Shown piece by piece: positions 7,676-17,526 of a DNA stretch of 64,000 bases. The DNA is from Vibrio cyclitrophicus (GTDB taxonomy: Bacteria > Pseudomonadota > Gammaproteobacteria > Enterobacterales > Vibrionaceae), in assembly GCF_024347435.1 (NCBI RefSeq), contig NZ_AP025481.1, forward strand, positions 744,001 through 808,000, given 5' to 3'. The position numbers were made by a program, and so were the translations under genes. The notes under the pieces are model-generated. The model did not search any database. It was not told the origin of the DNA and saw nothing but the letters and a program-made list of their open reading frames with translations. Every line of letters begins with the position of its first letter. The first letter of the stretch is position 1.

Positions 7676-8908
7676 CTACTTAGTCTTGTTCTTTTCAGCT
7701 ATCCACTGGGACATATACTTCGTGCTCGCCATGCTGTGGTGTTTGAGCATCGAACCAAAGAAGTTATCCAGTCGATGAGATTCAAGATCCGACTCTAACG
7801 CAATCAATCGCTCAATCAATGTGTCGCCCAGTTTATTCTGCTCGTAGTGCGCTTCAAGGATTGAATGACATCGGCTCTGTGCCTTAAGCCACTTCTCTTC
7901 ATCTTTATAAAGGGCAACTGCAGCTTCAACAAATTCGTCGACATCATCAGCAACCGCACCTGGCCATTGCAGTTCTCCTTGTGGCAACATGCCTTCGCTG
8001 CCGATTTCACTGGTCACGTTCGGAGTCTGTAGCTTCATCGCATCAAGTAACTTGCCTTTAATGCCTGCGCCAAATCGTAAAGGTGCAACACACACACGAG
8101 CCTGCTCCATCACTTCTTGAGCGTCTTTCGCCCAACCTTTGATATGGAAGCCAGTTTTAGGGTTATGCAAAGCCGTCGCTTTCGGTGGCGGGTAAGATCC
8201 ATAAATATGAAGTTCAGTGTCTGGCAACTGCTTGCGAATCTTCGGCCAAATCTTCTGTAACTGAAGTACGGCATCCCAGTTCGGTGCGTGTCTAAAGTTA
8301 CCTATCGTCATGAAATGCTTACGTTCTTCAAAGCTTTTCGTGCTTTCAGGTAGACTGTTGAGAGCAACCATGAACGGCAAGTGATGAAGCAGTTTTGGAT
8401 CGATATTGAACTCAGCTTGAAGCAGTTCCATCTCGTAGCTAGAAATGATCAACGAAAGATCACAACGCAGAATCGCAGCAATTTCACGTTTCGCTAAGTC
8501 ACTGTACAAATGCGCTTTGGTCAGTTCAGTCTCTTTCTTAACCGCTTCGTGTCGAGCATTACGTAAGAACTGTAAATCTTCCGTATCCAGTAACTTAAAG
8601 GCATTCGGGCATACCTTTTCCACGCGCCAACCAAACTGCTCTTCCATCATGAAACGGTCAAACATCACGACATCGGGTTGCAGCTCTTCGATGTACTGGT
8701 CAAAGCTATCGCAATTCAACTGTATAGATTGGCTTGTGATGTCCTCTTCAGAGAGATCAATCATGTGCTCGGTTTCTTGAGCTGGCGTTGCAAATTCAAC
8801 TGACCAACCTTGTCTCTTGAACAATCGTAAAAGTGACATCATATGGCTGCCAGCCGCCGATGAATTCGGTTCAGGCCAAACGTAGCCAATTGCTAAAACT
8901 TTCTTCAA
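7676..8908 (-). CDS. Glycosyltransferase (GT4/GT-B type)
   Basis: The 410-residue protein has the two-lobe GT-B layout. The N-lobe is GYVWPEPNSSAAGSHMMSLLRLFKRQGW, a typical opening of this class. The C-lobe carries FMTIGNFRHAPNWDAV, LHIYGSYPP and CVAPLRFGAGIKGKLLDAM, where the Gly-rich loop and following residues bind the nucleotide-sugar donor. It probably adds a sugar to a surface polysaccharide or lipid, but no polysaccharide genes lie nearby. The start is TTG at 8908, with AGGAAG four to five bases upstream. It is monocistronic, with terminators on both sides. Confidence 0.8.
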   Translation of the reverse strand: MKKVLAIGYVWPEPNSSAAGSHMMSLLRLFKRQGWSVEFATPAQETEHMIDLSEEDITSQSIQLNCDSFDQYIEELQPDVVMFDRFMMEEQFGWRVEKVCPNAFKLLDTEDLQFLRNARHEAVKKETELTKAHLYSDLAKREIAAILRCDLSLIISSYEMELLQAEFNIDPKLLHHLPFMVALNSLPESTKSFEERKHFMTIGNFRHAPNWDAVLQLQKIWPKIRKQLPDTELHIYGSYPPPKATALHNPKTGFHIKGWAKDAQEVMEQARVCVAPLRFGAGIKGKLLDAMKLQTPNVTSEIGSEGMLPQGELQWPGAVADDVDEFVEAAVALYKDEEKWLKAQSRCHSILEAHYEQNKLGDTLIERLIALESDLESHRLDNFFGSMLKHHSMASTKYMSQWIAEKNKTK

Positions 8909-8927
8909 AACACTTCCTAAGAAATAA

Positions 8928-8950
8928 CAAAAGGGACTAGATTAGTCCCT
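8928..8950 (-). terminator. Terminator downstream of the KAS III-GNAT pair
   Basis: A perfect 8-bp stem (AGGGACTA / TAGTCCCT) with a 3-base loop is followed on the minus strand by TTTTGTT. It lies between the GNAT stop and the glycosyltransferase start. Confidence 0.7.
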
Positions 8951-9017
8951 AATTAAACGTTTATCGATGACGGTCGGTTTGTACCGCTGATTATAATTGG
9001 TTCTAAGAACTCAGCGA

Positions 9018-9509
9018 TCAGATCCGCTCACCCACATTGCGAGCTATCATAAGCACTTCGTCAGCAGAGTACAGGTTTGAAATCGTGGTTTCGACCTCTG
9101 CTCCCAATGTCGACTGATACAGCTTCAGCGCAAAGTTATCCGCTCTGGTGGTCACTAAAACATGCTTTAGTGTTGAGCCTTGCTCCGCCAAATGCTGTTT
9201 TACCTGCGGCAGGGAATCTAGAATCAGCTTTTTGCCCAATCCTTTACCCTGTGCGCTTGGTAATACCGCAAGTTGTTCTAACTCTAATACAGCTTCAGGT
9301 CTAAACCCACTCTTCTGAACCCAGATGATGTAACCCACGATCTCACCTTCACTCTCTGCAACAAAGTTAAGAAAGCGTGGCGCGGCATTTAAGTTACATT
9401 GTAACCAATCTTTTGAGTTCTGTTGTCGAACAAACGTTGCTTGGTGGACTAAAGCCGCCCCATCTAGGTCGGCTTTAGTCATAAGACGTACTTTGGTTAC
9501 TGTATCCAT
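9018..9509 (-). CDS. GNAT-family N-acetyltransferase
   Basis: The 163-residue protein has a GNAT fold. The acetyl-CoA loop is LAVLPSAQGKGLGKKL (R/Q-x-x-G-x-G/A variant QGKGLGKK), followed by ALKLYQSTLGAE near the C-terminus. The acceptor is not known. It begins 5 bp after the KAS III gene and precedes a terminator, so the pair is an operon. That neighbour hints at a substrate linked to acyl metabolism, but this is only context. Confidence 0.8.
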   Translation of the reverse strand: MDTVTKVRLMTKADLDGAALVHQATFVRQQNSKDWLQCNLNAAPRFLNFVAESEGEIVGYIIWVQKSGFRPEAVLELEQLAVLPSAQGKGLGKKLILDSLPQVKQHLAEQGSTLKHVLVTTRADNFALKLYQSTLGAEVETTISNLYSADEVLMIARNVGERI

Positions 9510-9514
9510 CAGCG

Positions 9515-10612
9515 TTATTCGCTCGCTGAATTCGGGTGTGTTTTACAGTGTAAAATGGCTCTTTCTAAAAGCTCTAACGCAGATTTGTCGGCTTCTGGAA
9601 GCTTAGCATCTGATTGACCTAGTGGTTCAACACGGCTACCCCATTTAATGTGGCCAGCACCCCACGTTAAACCCGCTCCAAATGCCGCAACAAGAATGTT
9701 GTCGTTAGGCTTAACGAAACCTTGTTCTAGCGATTCACACAATGCGATTGGCACAGTCGCTGCGGATGTGTTGCCGTAGTTTTGGATATTAACAAACGCT
9801 TTCTCGCGATCGATACCCGCCATATCACACAGAGTTTGAATGATTCGGATGTTCGCTTGGTGCGGAATCACAACGTCAATGTTGTCGGTTGAGATACCTG
9901 TGCGGCTCAATACTGTGTGTGCCGCTGCGCCCATGCCTTTCACTGCACGTTTAAAGATCTCTTTACCAACGAAATCAAAGTCCCAGTAGCCGTTATCAGC
10001 CGCAAAGCGGTCCATAGAAGTACCGAATTTTGGTACCGCTAGAATATCACGGCCTTCAGCATCACAACCGATCTGAGCTTCTTGTAAGCCAACTTGCTCT
10101 TCAGTGCGAGATAGAACCACTGCACCAGCGCCATCACCGAACAGAACTGCAGTATCACGCTTGGTCCAGTCGATGAAGAATGACAGACGCTCAGCACCGA
10201 CAACGATAGCATTGCGGTAGTTACCCGCTTGAATAAGTCGAGTCGCGGTTTCAACACCGTAAATGAAGCCAGTACACGCTGCGTTAAGGTCGAAAGCCGC
10301 TGCACTTTTAATACCTAGGTTCTGTTGAACCTTAGACGCAGTATTTGGAATAAGAGAATCTGGGCTGCACGTCGCGATGATAACAAGATCGATATCTTCA
10401 GCGGTTAGGCCAGCACACGCCATTGCATGTTTCGCTGCAACAGTCGCAAGTTCAGAGGTATTTACATGACTGATACGGCGGTTTTCGATACCAGTTCGAG
10501 TTCGAATCCACTCGTCAGACGTATCAATGAAAGTGCTTAGATCATCATTGGACAGCACGGCTGGTGGCAGACACTTTCCCCAGCCAGTAATTTCGGCGTA
10601 AAATTTTGTCAT
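9515..10612 (-). CDS. 3-oxoacyl-ACP synthase III homologue (second KAS III)
   Basis: The 365-residue thiolase-fold protein has the KAS III Cys-His-Asn triad: Cys in AACTGFIYG (about residue 113), His in [11 protein letters not shown] and Asn in [14 protein letters not shown]. FabH condenses acetyl-CoA with malonyl-ACP. This one has a C-terminal tail of roughly 35-40 residues beyond the usual end (after [15 protein letters not shown]). It stands away from the fab cluster, next to trxC, as the second FabH of vibrios does. It may use other acyl starters. ATG at 10612 sits 6-7 bases after AGG and is preferred over the ATG one codon upstream at 10615. Confidence 0.85.
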   Translation of the reverse strand: MTKFYAEITGWGKCLPPAVLSNDDLSTFIDTSDEWIRTRTGIENRRISHVNTSELATVAAKHAMACAGLTAEDIDLVIIATCSPDSLIPNTASKVQQNLGIKSAAAFDLNAACTGFIYGVETATRLIQAGNYRNAIVVGAERLSFFIDWTKRDTAVLFGDGAGAVVLSRTEEQVGLQEAQIGCDAEGRDILAVPKFGTSMDRFAADNGYWDFDFVGKEIFKRAVKGMGAAAHTVLSRTGISTDNIDVVIPHQANIRIIQTLCDMAGIDREKAFVNIQNYGNTSAATVPIALCESLEQGFVKPNDNILVAAFGAGLTWGAGHIKWGSRVEPLGQSDAKLPEADKSALELLERAILHCKTHPNSASE

Positions 10613-10734
10613 CATTTACCTGTTTATTGTTTGTTTTTATTTAAGTATCGTATTCTTGTTTTAAACAGTATAAGCGTTCCGTGCGCGATTCGTAAATCGC
10701 GTTAGACACGGAGTTGCAATAAAAAGAGAAAGTT

Positions 10735-11169
10735 ATGTCTACATTCAACACACGTTGCCCTTCTTGTAATGGCGTAAACCGCGTTCCTTCAGAAAGAATT
10801 TCAGAAAGCCCAACCTGCGGCAAATGCAAAACAGCATTGCTCGATGGTGCTCCTATCGAGGGAACGTCACTTAATTTCCAATCTATCTTGAACAGTTCAC
10901 AGCCTGTGGTTGTCGATTTCTGGGCGACATGGTGCAACCCATGTGTGGGCTTTGCGCCAGTGTTCAGTGACGTCGCAAAAGAGCGTTCGGGAGATGTTCG
11001 ATTCGTTAAGATTGATACTGAAGCTCAGCAACAACTTGCCGCGATGTACCAAATCAGAAGTATTCCCACGGTGATGGTGTTTAAAGACGGTAAACGTGTC
11101 GATACGATTAACGGTGCGTTACCAAAAGGCCAATTTGATCAATGGCTTAATCAAGCTCTGGCCAAATAG
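10735..11169 (+). CDS. trxC: Thioredoxin 2 (zinc-finger thioredoxin)
   Basis: Thioredoxin 2 is a cytoplasmic protein disulfide reductase. The 144 residues hold an N-terminal zinc site, CPSC (8-11) and CGKC (28-31), then the thioredoxin fold. The active site is WCNPC (66-70) in place of the common WCGPC; the middle Asn may shift redox potential. The cis-Pro is in IRSIPTVMVF. It is divergent from the KAS III gene. The upstream 120 bp should hold both promoters, but I see no clear OxyR site. Confidence 0.93.
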   Translation: MSTFNTRCPSCNGVNRVPSERISESPTCGKCKTALLDGAPIEGTSLNFQSILNSSQPVVVDFWATWCNPCVGFAPVFSDVAKERSGDVRFVKIDTEAQQQLAAMYQIRSIPTVMVFKDGKRVDTINGALPKGQFDQWLNQALAK

Positions 11170-11217
11170 ACCCGTATTTATATCGCTTTTAATTTAGCTT
11201 GTGCTTGAAGAAAGCGC

Positions 11218-11264
11218 CAAAAAATAGGTTAGAGAGCCTTGCGAAAATAAGACTCCCTAACCTA
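11218..11264 (-). terminator. Terminator of the GMC oxidoreductase operon
   Basis: An 8-bp stem (TAGGTTAG / CTAACCTA) is followed on the minus strand by TTTTTTGGC. It lies between trxC and the stop of the oxidoreductase gene. Confidence 0.65.
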
Positions 11265-11298
11265 CTGTAAAACAATCAGTTATATCTGTTTCTGTTAA

Positions 11299-12948
11299 TT
11301 ATACAACCATCTCGTCTTCTGCCTGTTCATTGTCTTGTTGCTTGCTAAACCCATACTGTTCTTTGATCTGATCTGCTATTTTTTCGGCAATCATAATGGT
11401 TGGTGCATTGGTATTCGCCCCCACTAATGTTGGCATCACAGAAGCATCAATGACTCTTAAGTTATCCAATCCATAGACTTTAAGATTGTTATCTACCACG
11501 GCCAGAGAATCATCATCGGTTCCCATTTTGCAGGTTCCGACTGGGTGATACTGAGTATCCGCACGATTTCGAATATCTTGCTCAATAGCCTTGTCATCAT
11601 TGGCATCGACCGGATAAAAAGCATTGCCACGGATATCATCGAACGCCGAGCTCTCTAGCATTTGATACTGCTTCTTCCAGCCTTTAATCATCACGTCCAT
11701 GTCTTCAGGGTGACTGAAAAATGCAGGGTCGATCTTAGGCGGATCATAGGGATCACTACTATTGAGCGTTACCGTGCCTATACTTTTCGGTCGTAGCAAG
11801 GTGACATGAGACGTAAATCCATGACTGGTATGTATTTTTCGGGCATGGTCATCAACCACAGCGACCACAAATACAAACTCTAAATCTGGCACGGCGATAT
11901 GATCTTCGGAACAAAGAAAGCCTATCCCTTCTGCAAAATTGCTGCTCATCTTACCGCGGCGTTCTTTATGCCATAGCGGTAAGGCTTTGGTCATTTCAGA
12001 GGCCATTTGTAGCGAGATACCAAAAGTTTCACGCTTTTCACTGCATTTGTACGAATGGACTAAGTCGATATGGTCTTGAAGGTTCTTACCCACTCCAGAC
12101 AATTCATGAACCTGTTCGATGCCATGCGTCTCTAGTTCACCTTTAGCGCCGACACCCGACAGTAACAGCAATTGGGGGGAACCAAAGGCACCAGCGGATA
12201 GAATCACTTCTTTGTTGCATTGGATCTCATAACGCTGCCCGTTAGAGCCATATTCAACGCCGACCGCATTCTTGCCTTCAAACAAGACCTTATGTGTGGT
12301 GGCTTTAGTAACGACCGTGAGATTCGATCGTGAAAGGTTTGGCGTTAAGTAAGCCTTGGCAGCACTGCATCGTTCGCCATTTAGCTGTGTTACCTGCGTC
12401 GGCATCGCCCCAAACTGAGCAGCGCCGTTAATATCCTCATTGCGACGCACACCTATCGATTCACACGCCGTTAAATAACGTTCCAACATCGGGCTTGGCG
12501 ATCGAAGGTTCGCCACATTCAAAGGACCACCTTGGCCATGGTACTCATCTTGGTGAACTTCGTTATTTTCCGCTTTCTTAAAGTAAGGCAAACACGATTC
12601 ATAATTCCAGCCAGTGTTACCCAAGCTTTCCCATGTGTCATAGTCGTAACGGTGCCCACGAGCATACATCATGGCATTGATAGAGCTAGAACCGCCCAGT
12701 GTCTTACCTCTCGGTTGGTAACCTTTACGACCATTCAAACCCGGTTGTTCAACGGTTTCAAAGGCCCAGTTGTTGAGTTTGGTTGGCATCATTGCCACCA
12801 CGCCAACCGGAGTATGAATGAACGGGCTGCTGTCTTTACCACCCGCTTCTAATAAGCAAACCGTGATATTCGGGTCTTCAGACAGCCGCGAAGCCATGAC
12901 ACAACCCGCAGAACCACCGCCAACAATAATAAAATCATAACTATCCAT
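11299..12948 (-). CDS. GMC-family FAD oxidoreductase (choline/alcohol dehydrogenase-like)
   Basis: The 549-residue flavoprotein belongs to the GMC family (BetA, AlkJ and similar). The FAD-binding motif GGGSAG is at residues 9-14, the first GMC signature is in RGKTLGGSSSINAMMYARG, and a catalytic His lies in QYHPVGTCKMG near residue 475. It oxidises an alcohol to an aldehyde. No betB or choline transporter is nearby, so choline is unlikely. It overlaps the acyl-CoA ligase gene by 8 bp and is translated after it, which suggests an alcohol or fatty-alcohol route ending in a CoA thioester, though no aldehyde dehydrogenase is present here. Confidence 0.88.
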   Translation of the reverse strand: MDSYDFIIVGGGSAGCVMASRLSEDPNITVCLLEAGGKDSSPFIHTPVGVVAMMPTKLNNWAFETVEQPGLNGRKGYQPRGKTLGGSSSINAMMYARGHRYDYDTWESLGNTGWNYESCLPYFKKAENNEVHQDEYHGQGGPLNVANLRSPSPMLERYLTACESIGVRRNEDINGAAQFGAMPTQVTQLNGERCSAAKAYLTPNLSRSNLTVVTKATTHKVLFEGKNAVGVEYGSNGQRYEIQCNKEVILSAGAFGSPQLLLLSGVGAKGELETHGIEQVHELSGVGKNLQDHIDLVHSYKCSEKRETFGISLQMASEMTKALPLWHKERRGKMSSNFAEGIGFLCSEDHIAVPDLEFVFVVAVVDDHARKIHTSHGFTSHVTLLRPKSIGTVTLNSSDPYDPPKIDPAFFSHPEDMDVMIKGWKKQYQMLESSAFDDIRGNAFYPVDANDDKAIEQDIRNRADTQYHPVGTCKMGTDDDSLAVVDNNLKVYGLDNLRVIDASVMPTLVGANTNAPTIMIAEKIADQIKEQYGFSKQQDNEQAEDEMVV

Positions 12949-14542
12949 TGGTTGCCTCCGCTATTTCTAGTGGGTGTAACTCTCGCTTCAAAATCTTGCC
13001 TGTCGCCGTCATTGGTAGCGCTTTACGAATAAACACCTTACGAGGGTATTTGTAATCCGCTAATTGCTCACGACACCAAGCTATCAGCGCCTTGCTATCA
13101 GGTTGTGTATGTTCATGAAGCACAACATGGGCATGAATTTCTTCGCCTAGACGATCATGATGTTCACCCACCACCGCGACCATTTCGACATCGGGATGAC
13201 ACATCAATACTTCTTCGATTTCACGCGGATACACGTTGTAACCACCACGGATGATCATGTCTTTAACGCGATCGACAATGAACAAGTTGCCGTGCTCATC
13301 GTTGCGTCCAATATCTCCGGTTAGGAACCAACCGTCTCTGATGGCTTCTGACGTGGCTTCTGGCTTTTGATAATAGCCTTTCATAACACTTGGACTCTTG
13401 ATGCAGACTTCGCCCAATTCGCCCATGGCGACTGAGTTACCTTGGATGTCTGTAATCTTAATAAGGTGACCACACAAGGGTTGACCCACACTGCCAGACA
13501 AGCGGTCACCATCAATATGGTTAAAGGTCGCAACTGGCGCAGTTTCAGACAGACCATAACCTTCCAATACCGGAAGTTCGAATCGGGATTCAAATTGTCG
13601 GATAACCTCAAGAGGCATAGACGCACCACCAGACACACCAAGCCTTAAGCTATGTTTAACCTGTTCAGATCGTTTGCTTATTTCTAAACTACTAGAGGAC
13701 TTTTCTCCCGCTTTTAGAAGCGCAATATACATAGTAGGAACACCCGCAAATACGCTTACTTTATGGTTAATGATCTGTTCGATCACCAGTGAAGGTTCGA
13801 AACGCGGAATCAACACCATGGTCGACCCCGTTAACACACTCGCATTCATCATCACTGTCTGGCCGAAGCTATGGAACAGAGGAAGCGTGGCCATTGTGGT
13901 GTCGCTGTACTCCAGTCGCATGAGATACTGTGACGACATCGCATTAGTTTGCATGTTGGTGTGGGAAAGCTCTGCTCCTTTTGGCTGACCTGTCGTACCT
14001 GACGTATAAAGAATCACAGCGGTATCATCACCATGGCAAGCCATAGACTCAAAAGGAATCAAAGGTTGTTCTAACCAGTCAGCGATTGATTCATGCTGCT
14101 CGTTTCTTACTGAAGTCGTGTCTGCGCCGGTTGGGATGGGCATCTCGACAAAGTGTTCACAATGGTTTGCCTGTTCGAAACCTTGTAAGCCATAGCGACC
14201 GATGGGCAGCTCTTCACTACCCTCAAAGCATAAATAGGCTTTCGCATCCGAGTCATTAAGGTGGTAAGCGATCTCTCTTGCTTTAAATAACACGTTCAAA
14301 GGCACCACGACGCAGCCTGCTTTCAGAATCCCATAATAGGCAATCGGGAAATACGTGACATTCGGACACGACAACGCGACCTTATCGCCTTTCTTGAGCT
14401 CCAGCCTCTTTAAATTAGCGGCGACGTTTCCAGAAAGTTGTTCCAACTGAGAAAAGCTGACTTCTTCCGTCCCCATTCGCAGTGCGACTTTATTTGGGAA
14501 AAGCGAAGCGCTGCGCTCCAAGTTAACAGCAAGATTGTGCAT
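12941..14542 (-). CDS. AMP-dependent acyl-CoA ligase
   Basis: This 533-residue ANL-superfamily enzyme activates a carboxylic acid through an acyl-AMP to the CoA thioester. The P-loop-like motif is ILYTSGTTGQPKGAE. Further motifs are EGYGLSETAPV, GWFLTGDIG, VDRVKDMIIRGGYNVYP and the C-terminal Lys in MTATGKILKREL. I place the start at 14542: AAGGAG lies 7 bases upstream, and the longer frame to 14641 adds a 33-residue Arg/Lys-rich stretch outside the family. It resembles long- or medium-chain fatty-acyl-CoA ligases. It heads an operon with the GMC oxidoreductase and is divergent from an AraC regulator. Confidence 0.88.
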   Translation of the reverse strand: MHNLAVNLERSASLFPNKVALRMGTEEVSFSQLEQLSGNVAANLKRLELKKGDKVALSCPNVTYFPIAYYGILKAGCVVVPLNVLFKAREIAYHLNDSDAKAYLCFEGSEELPIGRYGLQGFEQANHCEHFVEMPIPTGADTTSVRNEQHESIADWLEQPLIPFESMACHGDDTAVILYTSGTTGQPKGAELSHTNMQTNAMSSQYLMRLEYSDTTMATLPLFHSFGQTVMMNASVLTGSTMVLIPRFEPSLVIEQIINHKVSVFAGVPTMYIALLKAGEKSSSSLEISKRSEQVKHSLRLGVSGGASMPLEVIRQFESRFELPVLEGYGLSETAPVATFNHIDGDRLSGSVGQPLCGHLIKITDIQGNSVAMGELGEVCIKSPSVMKGYYQKPEATSEAIRDGWFLTGDIGRNDEHGNLFIVDRVKDMIIRGGYNVYPREIEEVLMCHPDVEMVAVVGEHHDRLGEEIHAHVVLHEHTQPDSKALIAWCREQLADYKYPRKVFIRKALPMTATGKILKRELHPLEIAEATNG

Positions 14543-14912
14543 CCATGATCTCCTTATTCGGCTAAACCTAACGGTCAGATTCGCCTTAGCCGTTTTAATC
14601 GTTGTAATAAGCTTTGTCTTTATTGCTATCAGAGCCTGCACATTGGTGTGTCATGTAGATAAGAGTAGTTATTGAGCAAAATGTTTGTGACGATCCAATG
14701 TTCAGCCCACTAAATTACAACATTTTGATAACATTTCGAACAGGTTTCAAAAAGACAAAAACCGGTGATATTCGGACACGTATCTATAAGGCCTTGTAAA
14801 ACCTTGCAAACATAAACCAAAAGTTTGAACAAGCTTGGGAAAGTGAGAACAAGCAACAGGCGTAAATGTAAAAAGTTCGGTTAAGATAACGATATTCAAC
14901 AAGAGGCAGCTT
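14543..14912. promoter_or_regulatory. Divergent promoter region, AraC regulator / ligase operon
   Basis: This 370-bp AT-rich region separates the two divergent units. It should contain both promoters and the AraC-type operator. I see no strong consensus element or long repeat. Confidence 0.5.
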
Positions 14913-15938
14913 ATGGAATACACCGCAGTCTACGAACCCGATATGCAAGCATTCGGTATTCTTGATCTTCAATTGCTTCATCGTTACATGTCGCCCGCTC
15001 TCAGTATCGAAGAACTGCTAGAAGGCAGTAACATCAATGATCTTCAACTCAACACGCCAGACACGCACATTACCTTGGCGCAAAAGTTAGCGGTATTCAG
15101 CAATGCGTTAGCAAATACCAACGAAGAAGGTCTCGGGCTCAGAGTCGGCCAACAAGCACGTTTCAGTGATTTCGGTGTTTTGGGTTATGCGGTATTCAGT
15201 AGTGAAACGCTTTTAGATGCTTTGCTGATTGGATTTAAATATCTGCAGCTTGCTGGCCCTGTACTTAGAAAAACGATGTCAGTAGAAGATAACGTTGGAT
15301 ACTTTAGAGCCGAGCAGCTGATCGACTTGGATTCGCTGCTGCCTTTTTGCTGTGAATACTGGTTCACCGCAATTCAAAGTCTGTGTGAAGAAGTGCTGCA
15401 ACAACCCTTCCCCTCACAAGTGATTCGCTTCCCTTACCCAAAACCTGAATACGGCGACCTCTACACAGAGATTTTCCGTTGCCCCGTTGAATTCAATAGT
15501 GATCGCCTTGAATGGCAGTTTGATGCAACAAGTTTGTACTCGCCTCTTCCTACCGCCAATACCATCACGCTGCAGATGTGCCTGAAATCATGTGACGACA
15601 TGTTGGCAAAAGTCAGTGCCTCAACAAGCCTAAAAGAAAAAGTCTCTCAAATGCTATTAGAGAGACCCGGATGCTCCCCTTCGATAGAATCTATTTCATC
15701 AGAATTGGGGATGTCTTCTCGAACACTGCGCCGACACCTCAAAGCCGTCGATACGAGTTACCAGAAGATACTTGACCACGTTCGTTTTCACCTTTCTCGA
15801 CACTACCTTTCTTCAACTCAAATGAGCATTGAAGAGATATCTGAGCGCGTTGGGTTTTCAGACAGCGCTAACTTTCGACATGCCTTTCGTAAGTGGAGTG
15901 GAAGCTCGCCCAGACAATACCGAAAAGAAGTGGTCTAA
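14913..15938 (+). CDS. AraC-family regulator with arabinose-binding-like domain
   Basis: The 341-residue protein has the architecture of OruR/GadX-like AraC regulators. Residues about 15-200 match the PF12625 ligand domain (FSDFGVLGYAVFSSETLLDAL), and the last 100 residues carry a double HTH (ISSELGMSSRTLRRHLKAVD and IEEISERVGFSDSANFRHAFRKW). GAGG lies 8 bases upstream of the start. It is divergent from the ligase/GMC operon, so it most likely activates it in response to the pathway substrate. This is inferred from position only. Confidence 0.88.
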   Translation: MEYTAVYEPDMQAFGILDLQLLHRYMSPALSIEELLEGSNINDLQLNTPDTHITLAQKLAVFSNALANTNEEGLGLRVGQQARFSDFGVLGYAVFSSETLLDALLIGFKYLQLAGPVLRKTMSVEDNVGYFRAEQLIDLDSLLPFCCEYWFTAIQSLCEEVLQQPFPSQVIRFPYPKPEYGDLYTEIFRCPVEFNSDRLEWQFDATSLYSPLPTANTITLQMCLKSCDDMLAKVSASTSLKEKVSQMLLERPGCSPSIESISSELGMSSRTLRRHLKAVDTSYQKILDHVRFHLSRHYLSSTQMSIEEISERVGFSDSANFRHAFRKWSGSSPRQYRKEVV

Positions 15939-16208
15939 CACGATTAAACGCCCTAAATTAAAATCTGATGAATACAACGAACCTCTCTCCGTCTTTCAAA
16001 TTAAATAGTCGTTTGAACAACGCTTTATCGGCTATTTAACCGCAGAAAATATCGCGAAAACATGAAATATGACAACGGTATTTTAGCCAACAAACACGAT
16101 AAATTTCTTTTATCTTCACGACCATTTTTATTCGTTTTACCCAATTCAGTTTCTCCCCCATAGTCGCGGAAAATTCATCGTTTCTTTCACTATTTAGAGG
16201 CTCCTGCA

Positions 16209-17360
16209 TTGGACAACATCCAACCAACAACTCGCATAACTGTTCCTGTTATTGCATTGTCTTTTTACGCGATCGCTTCAGGCTACTTAATGAGTTCATT
16301 ACCATTAATGCTGTCTGAGTATGGCTTAGACAGTAACCTATCGAGTTGGTTGGCGAGTGCCTTTTATGCAGGTCTTTTGGCGGGAACGTTATTAATTGAG
16401 CGTGCAATCGCGCGTGTCGGTCACAGAGACGCGTTCGTTATCGCACTGACCATTTTTATCGCAACGATCCTTGTATTACCGTTGGCACCACATCAATCCG
16501 TTTGGCTGTTGGCTCGTTTCGTGGCGGGTGTGTCTGTCGCAGGGATCTTTGTGATTGTAGAGTCTTGGCTAATGAGCGGGGACGAATCCCAACGTGCGAA
16601 ACGTTTAGGGGTTTACATGTGTTCGCTATACGGCGGTTCTGCCGTTGGTCAGCTTGGTATTGGATACCTTGGAATTACAGGTGGCGTGCCGTTCATTGCA
16701 ATGTTCACTCTTTTATTCGGTGCGGTCATTGTATTAATGTACGGCCAAGCGACACCTCCACAGATCCACGATGCAAAGTCTTTGTCTTTAAAACAGATCA
16801 GCAAATTGAGCCACAGCGCTTTAATTGGTTGCATCGTATCAGGGCTTACTCTAGGTGCTATTTACGGTTTGATGCCAGTAGAATTAGCGCAGCGTAACAT
16901 TGCGCACGAAGACATCGGAGGTTTGATGGCTTTGGTAATCATGGGTGGCATGGCTGTACAGCCAATGGTGACTTGGTTATCTCACCACATCGGACAAGTA
17001 TTATTGATGGCTTTGTTCTGCTTGCTAGGAGTAGCAAGTATTGCAGTGCTAACTTTGAATCGTGATTTCTACGTATTAGGTATGAGCCTATTCGTTTTGG
17101 GCATGGCAACATTTGCACTGTACCCTATTGCGATTAACTTAGGCTGTCGTAACTTAGATCCAAGCTACTTGGTTTCCGTAACTCAAATCATGCTGCTTTG
17201 CTACAGCATCGGTTCTGTTGCTGGCCCATTGATTGCTGACACCTTCATGAGTTCACAAGCAGGGTTATTCACTTATCTATTTGCGTCTCTGTTAGCGACA
17301 ACAATTTACATGTTAATTGCGAGCCTAAAGCGTTCTCCACTTCAGATCGCAGGAGAGTAA
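16209..17360 (+). CDS. MFS transporter (YcaD/UMF-like)
   Basis: The 383-residue protein has 12 predicted TM segments and the compact MFS layout. After TM2 there is RAIARVGHRDAF, a degenerate form of the MFS loop 2-3 motif, and FVAGVSVAGIFVIVESWL fits the YcaD/MfsA-type group (VESW). The substrate is unknown. The start is TTG at 16209, with AGAGG about nine bases upstream; the first ATG comes inside TM1, so TTG is better. It stands alone. Confidence 0.82.
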   Translation: MDNIQPTTRITVPVIALSFYAIASGYLMSSLPLMLSEYGLDSNLSSWLASAFYAGLLAGTLLIERAIARVGHRDAFVIALTIFIATILVLPLAPHQSVWLLARFVAGVSVAGIFVIVESWLMSGDESQRAKRLGVYMCSLYGGSAVGQLGIGYLGITGGVPFIAMFTLLFGAVIVLMYGQATPPQIHDAKSLSLKQISKLSHSALIGCIVSGLTLGAIYGLMPVELAQRNIAHEDIGGLMALVIMGGMAVQPMVTWLSHHIGQVLLMALFCLLGVASIAVLTLNRDFYVLGMSLFVLGMATFALYPIAINLGCRNLDPSYLVSVTQIMLLCYSIGSVAGPLIADTFMSSQAGLFTYLFASLLATTIYMLIASLKRSPLQIAGE

Positions 17361-17526
17361 CCCCTGTATATAAGAAATAAAATCGACAACTCGGTATGAA
17401 AAAACATCGTTGATTAACAGTGAAATTTGGGGCTCTGAGTTATGACTTTTCGTCTAAACTAAGGGCCCTTTGTCGTTGGTCATCTGGAGGAAAGATCGAC
17501 TACCAAGATCATAAAATAGAACAAAG

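Noticed and set aside
14542..14641. Longer N-terminus of the acyl-CoA ligase
   Set aside because: The added 33 residues are Arg/Lys-rich and outside the family, while ATG 14542 has a strong AAGGAG at the right spacing.
17461..17480. AAGGGCCCTT palindrome after the MFS gene as a terminator
   Set aside because: It is too short, has no loop and no clear T-run, so it is not listed as a terminator.
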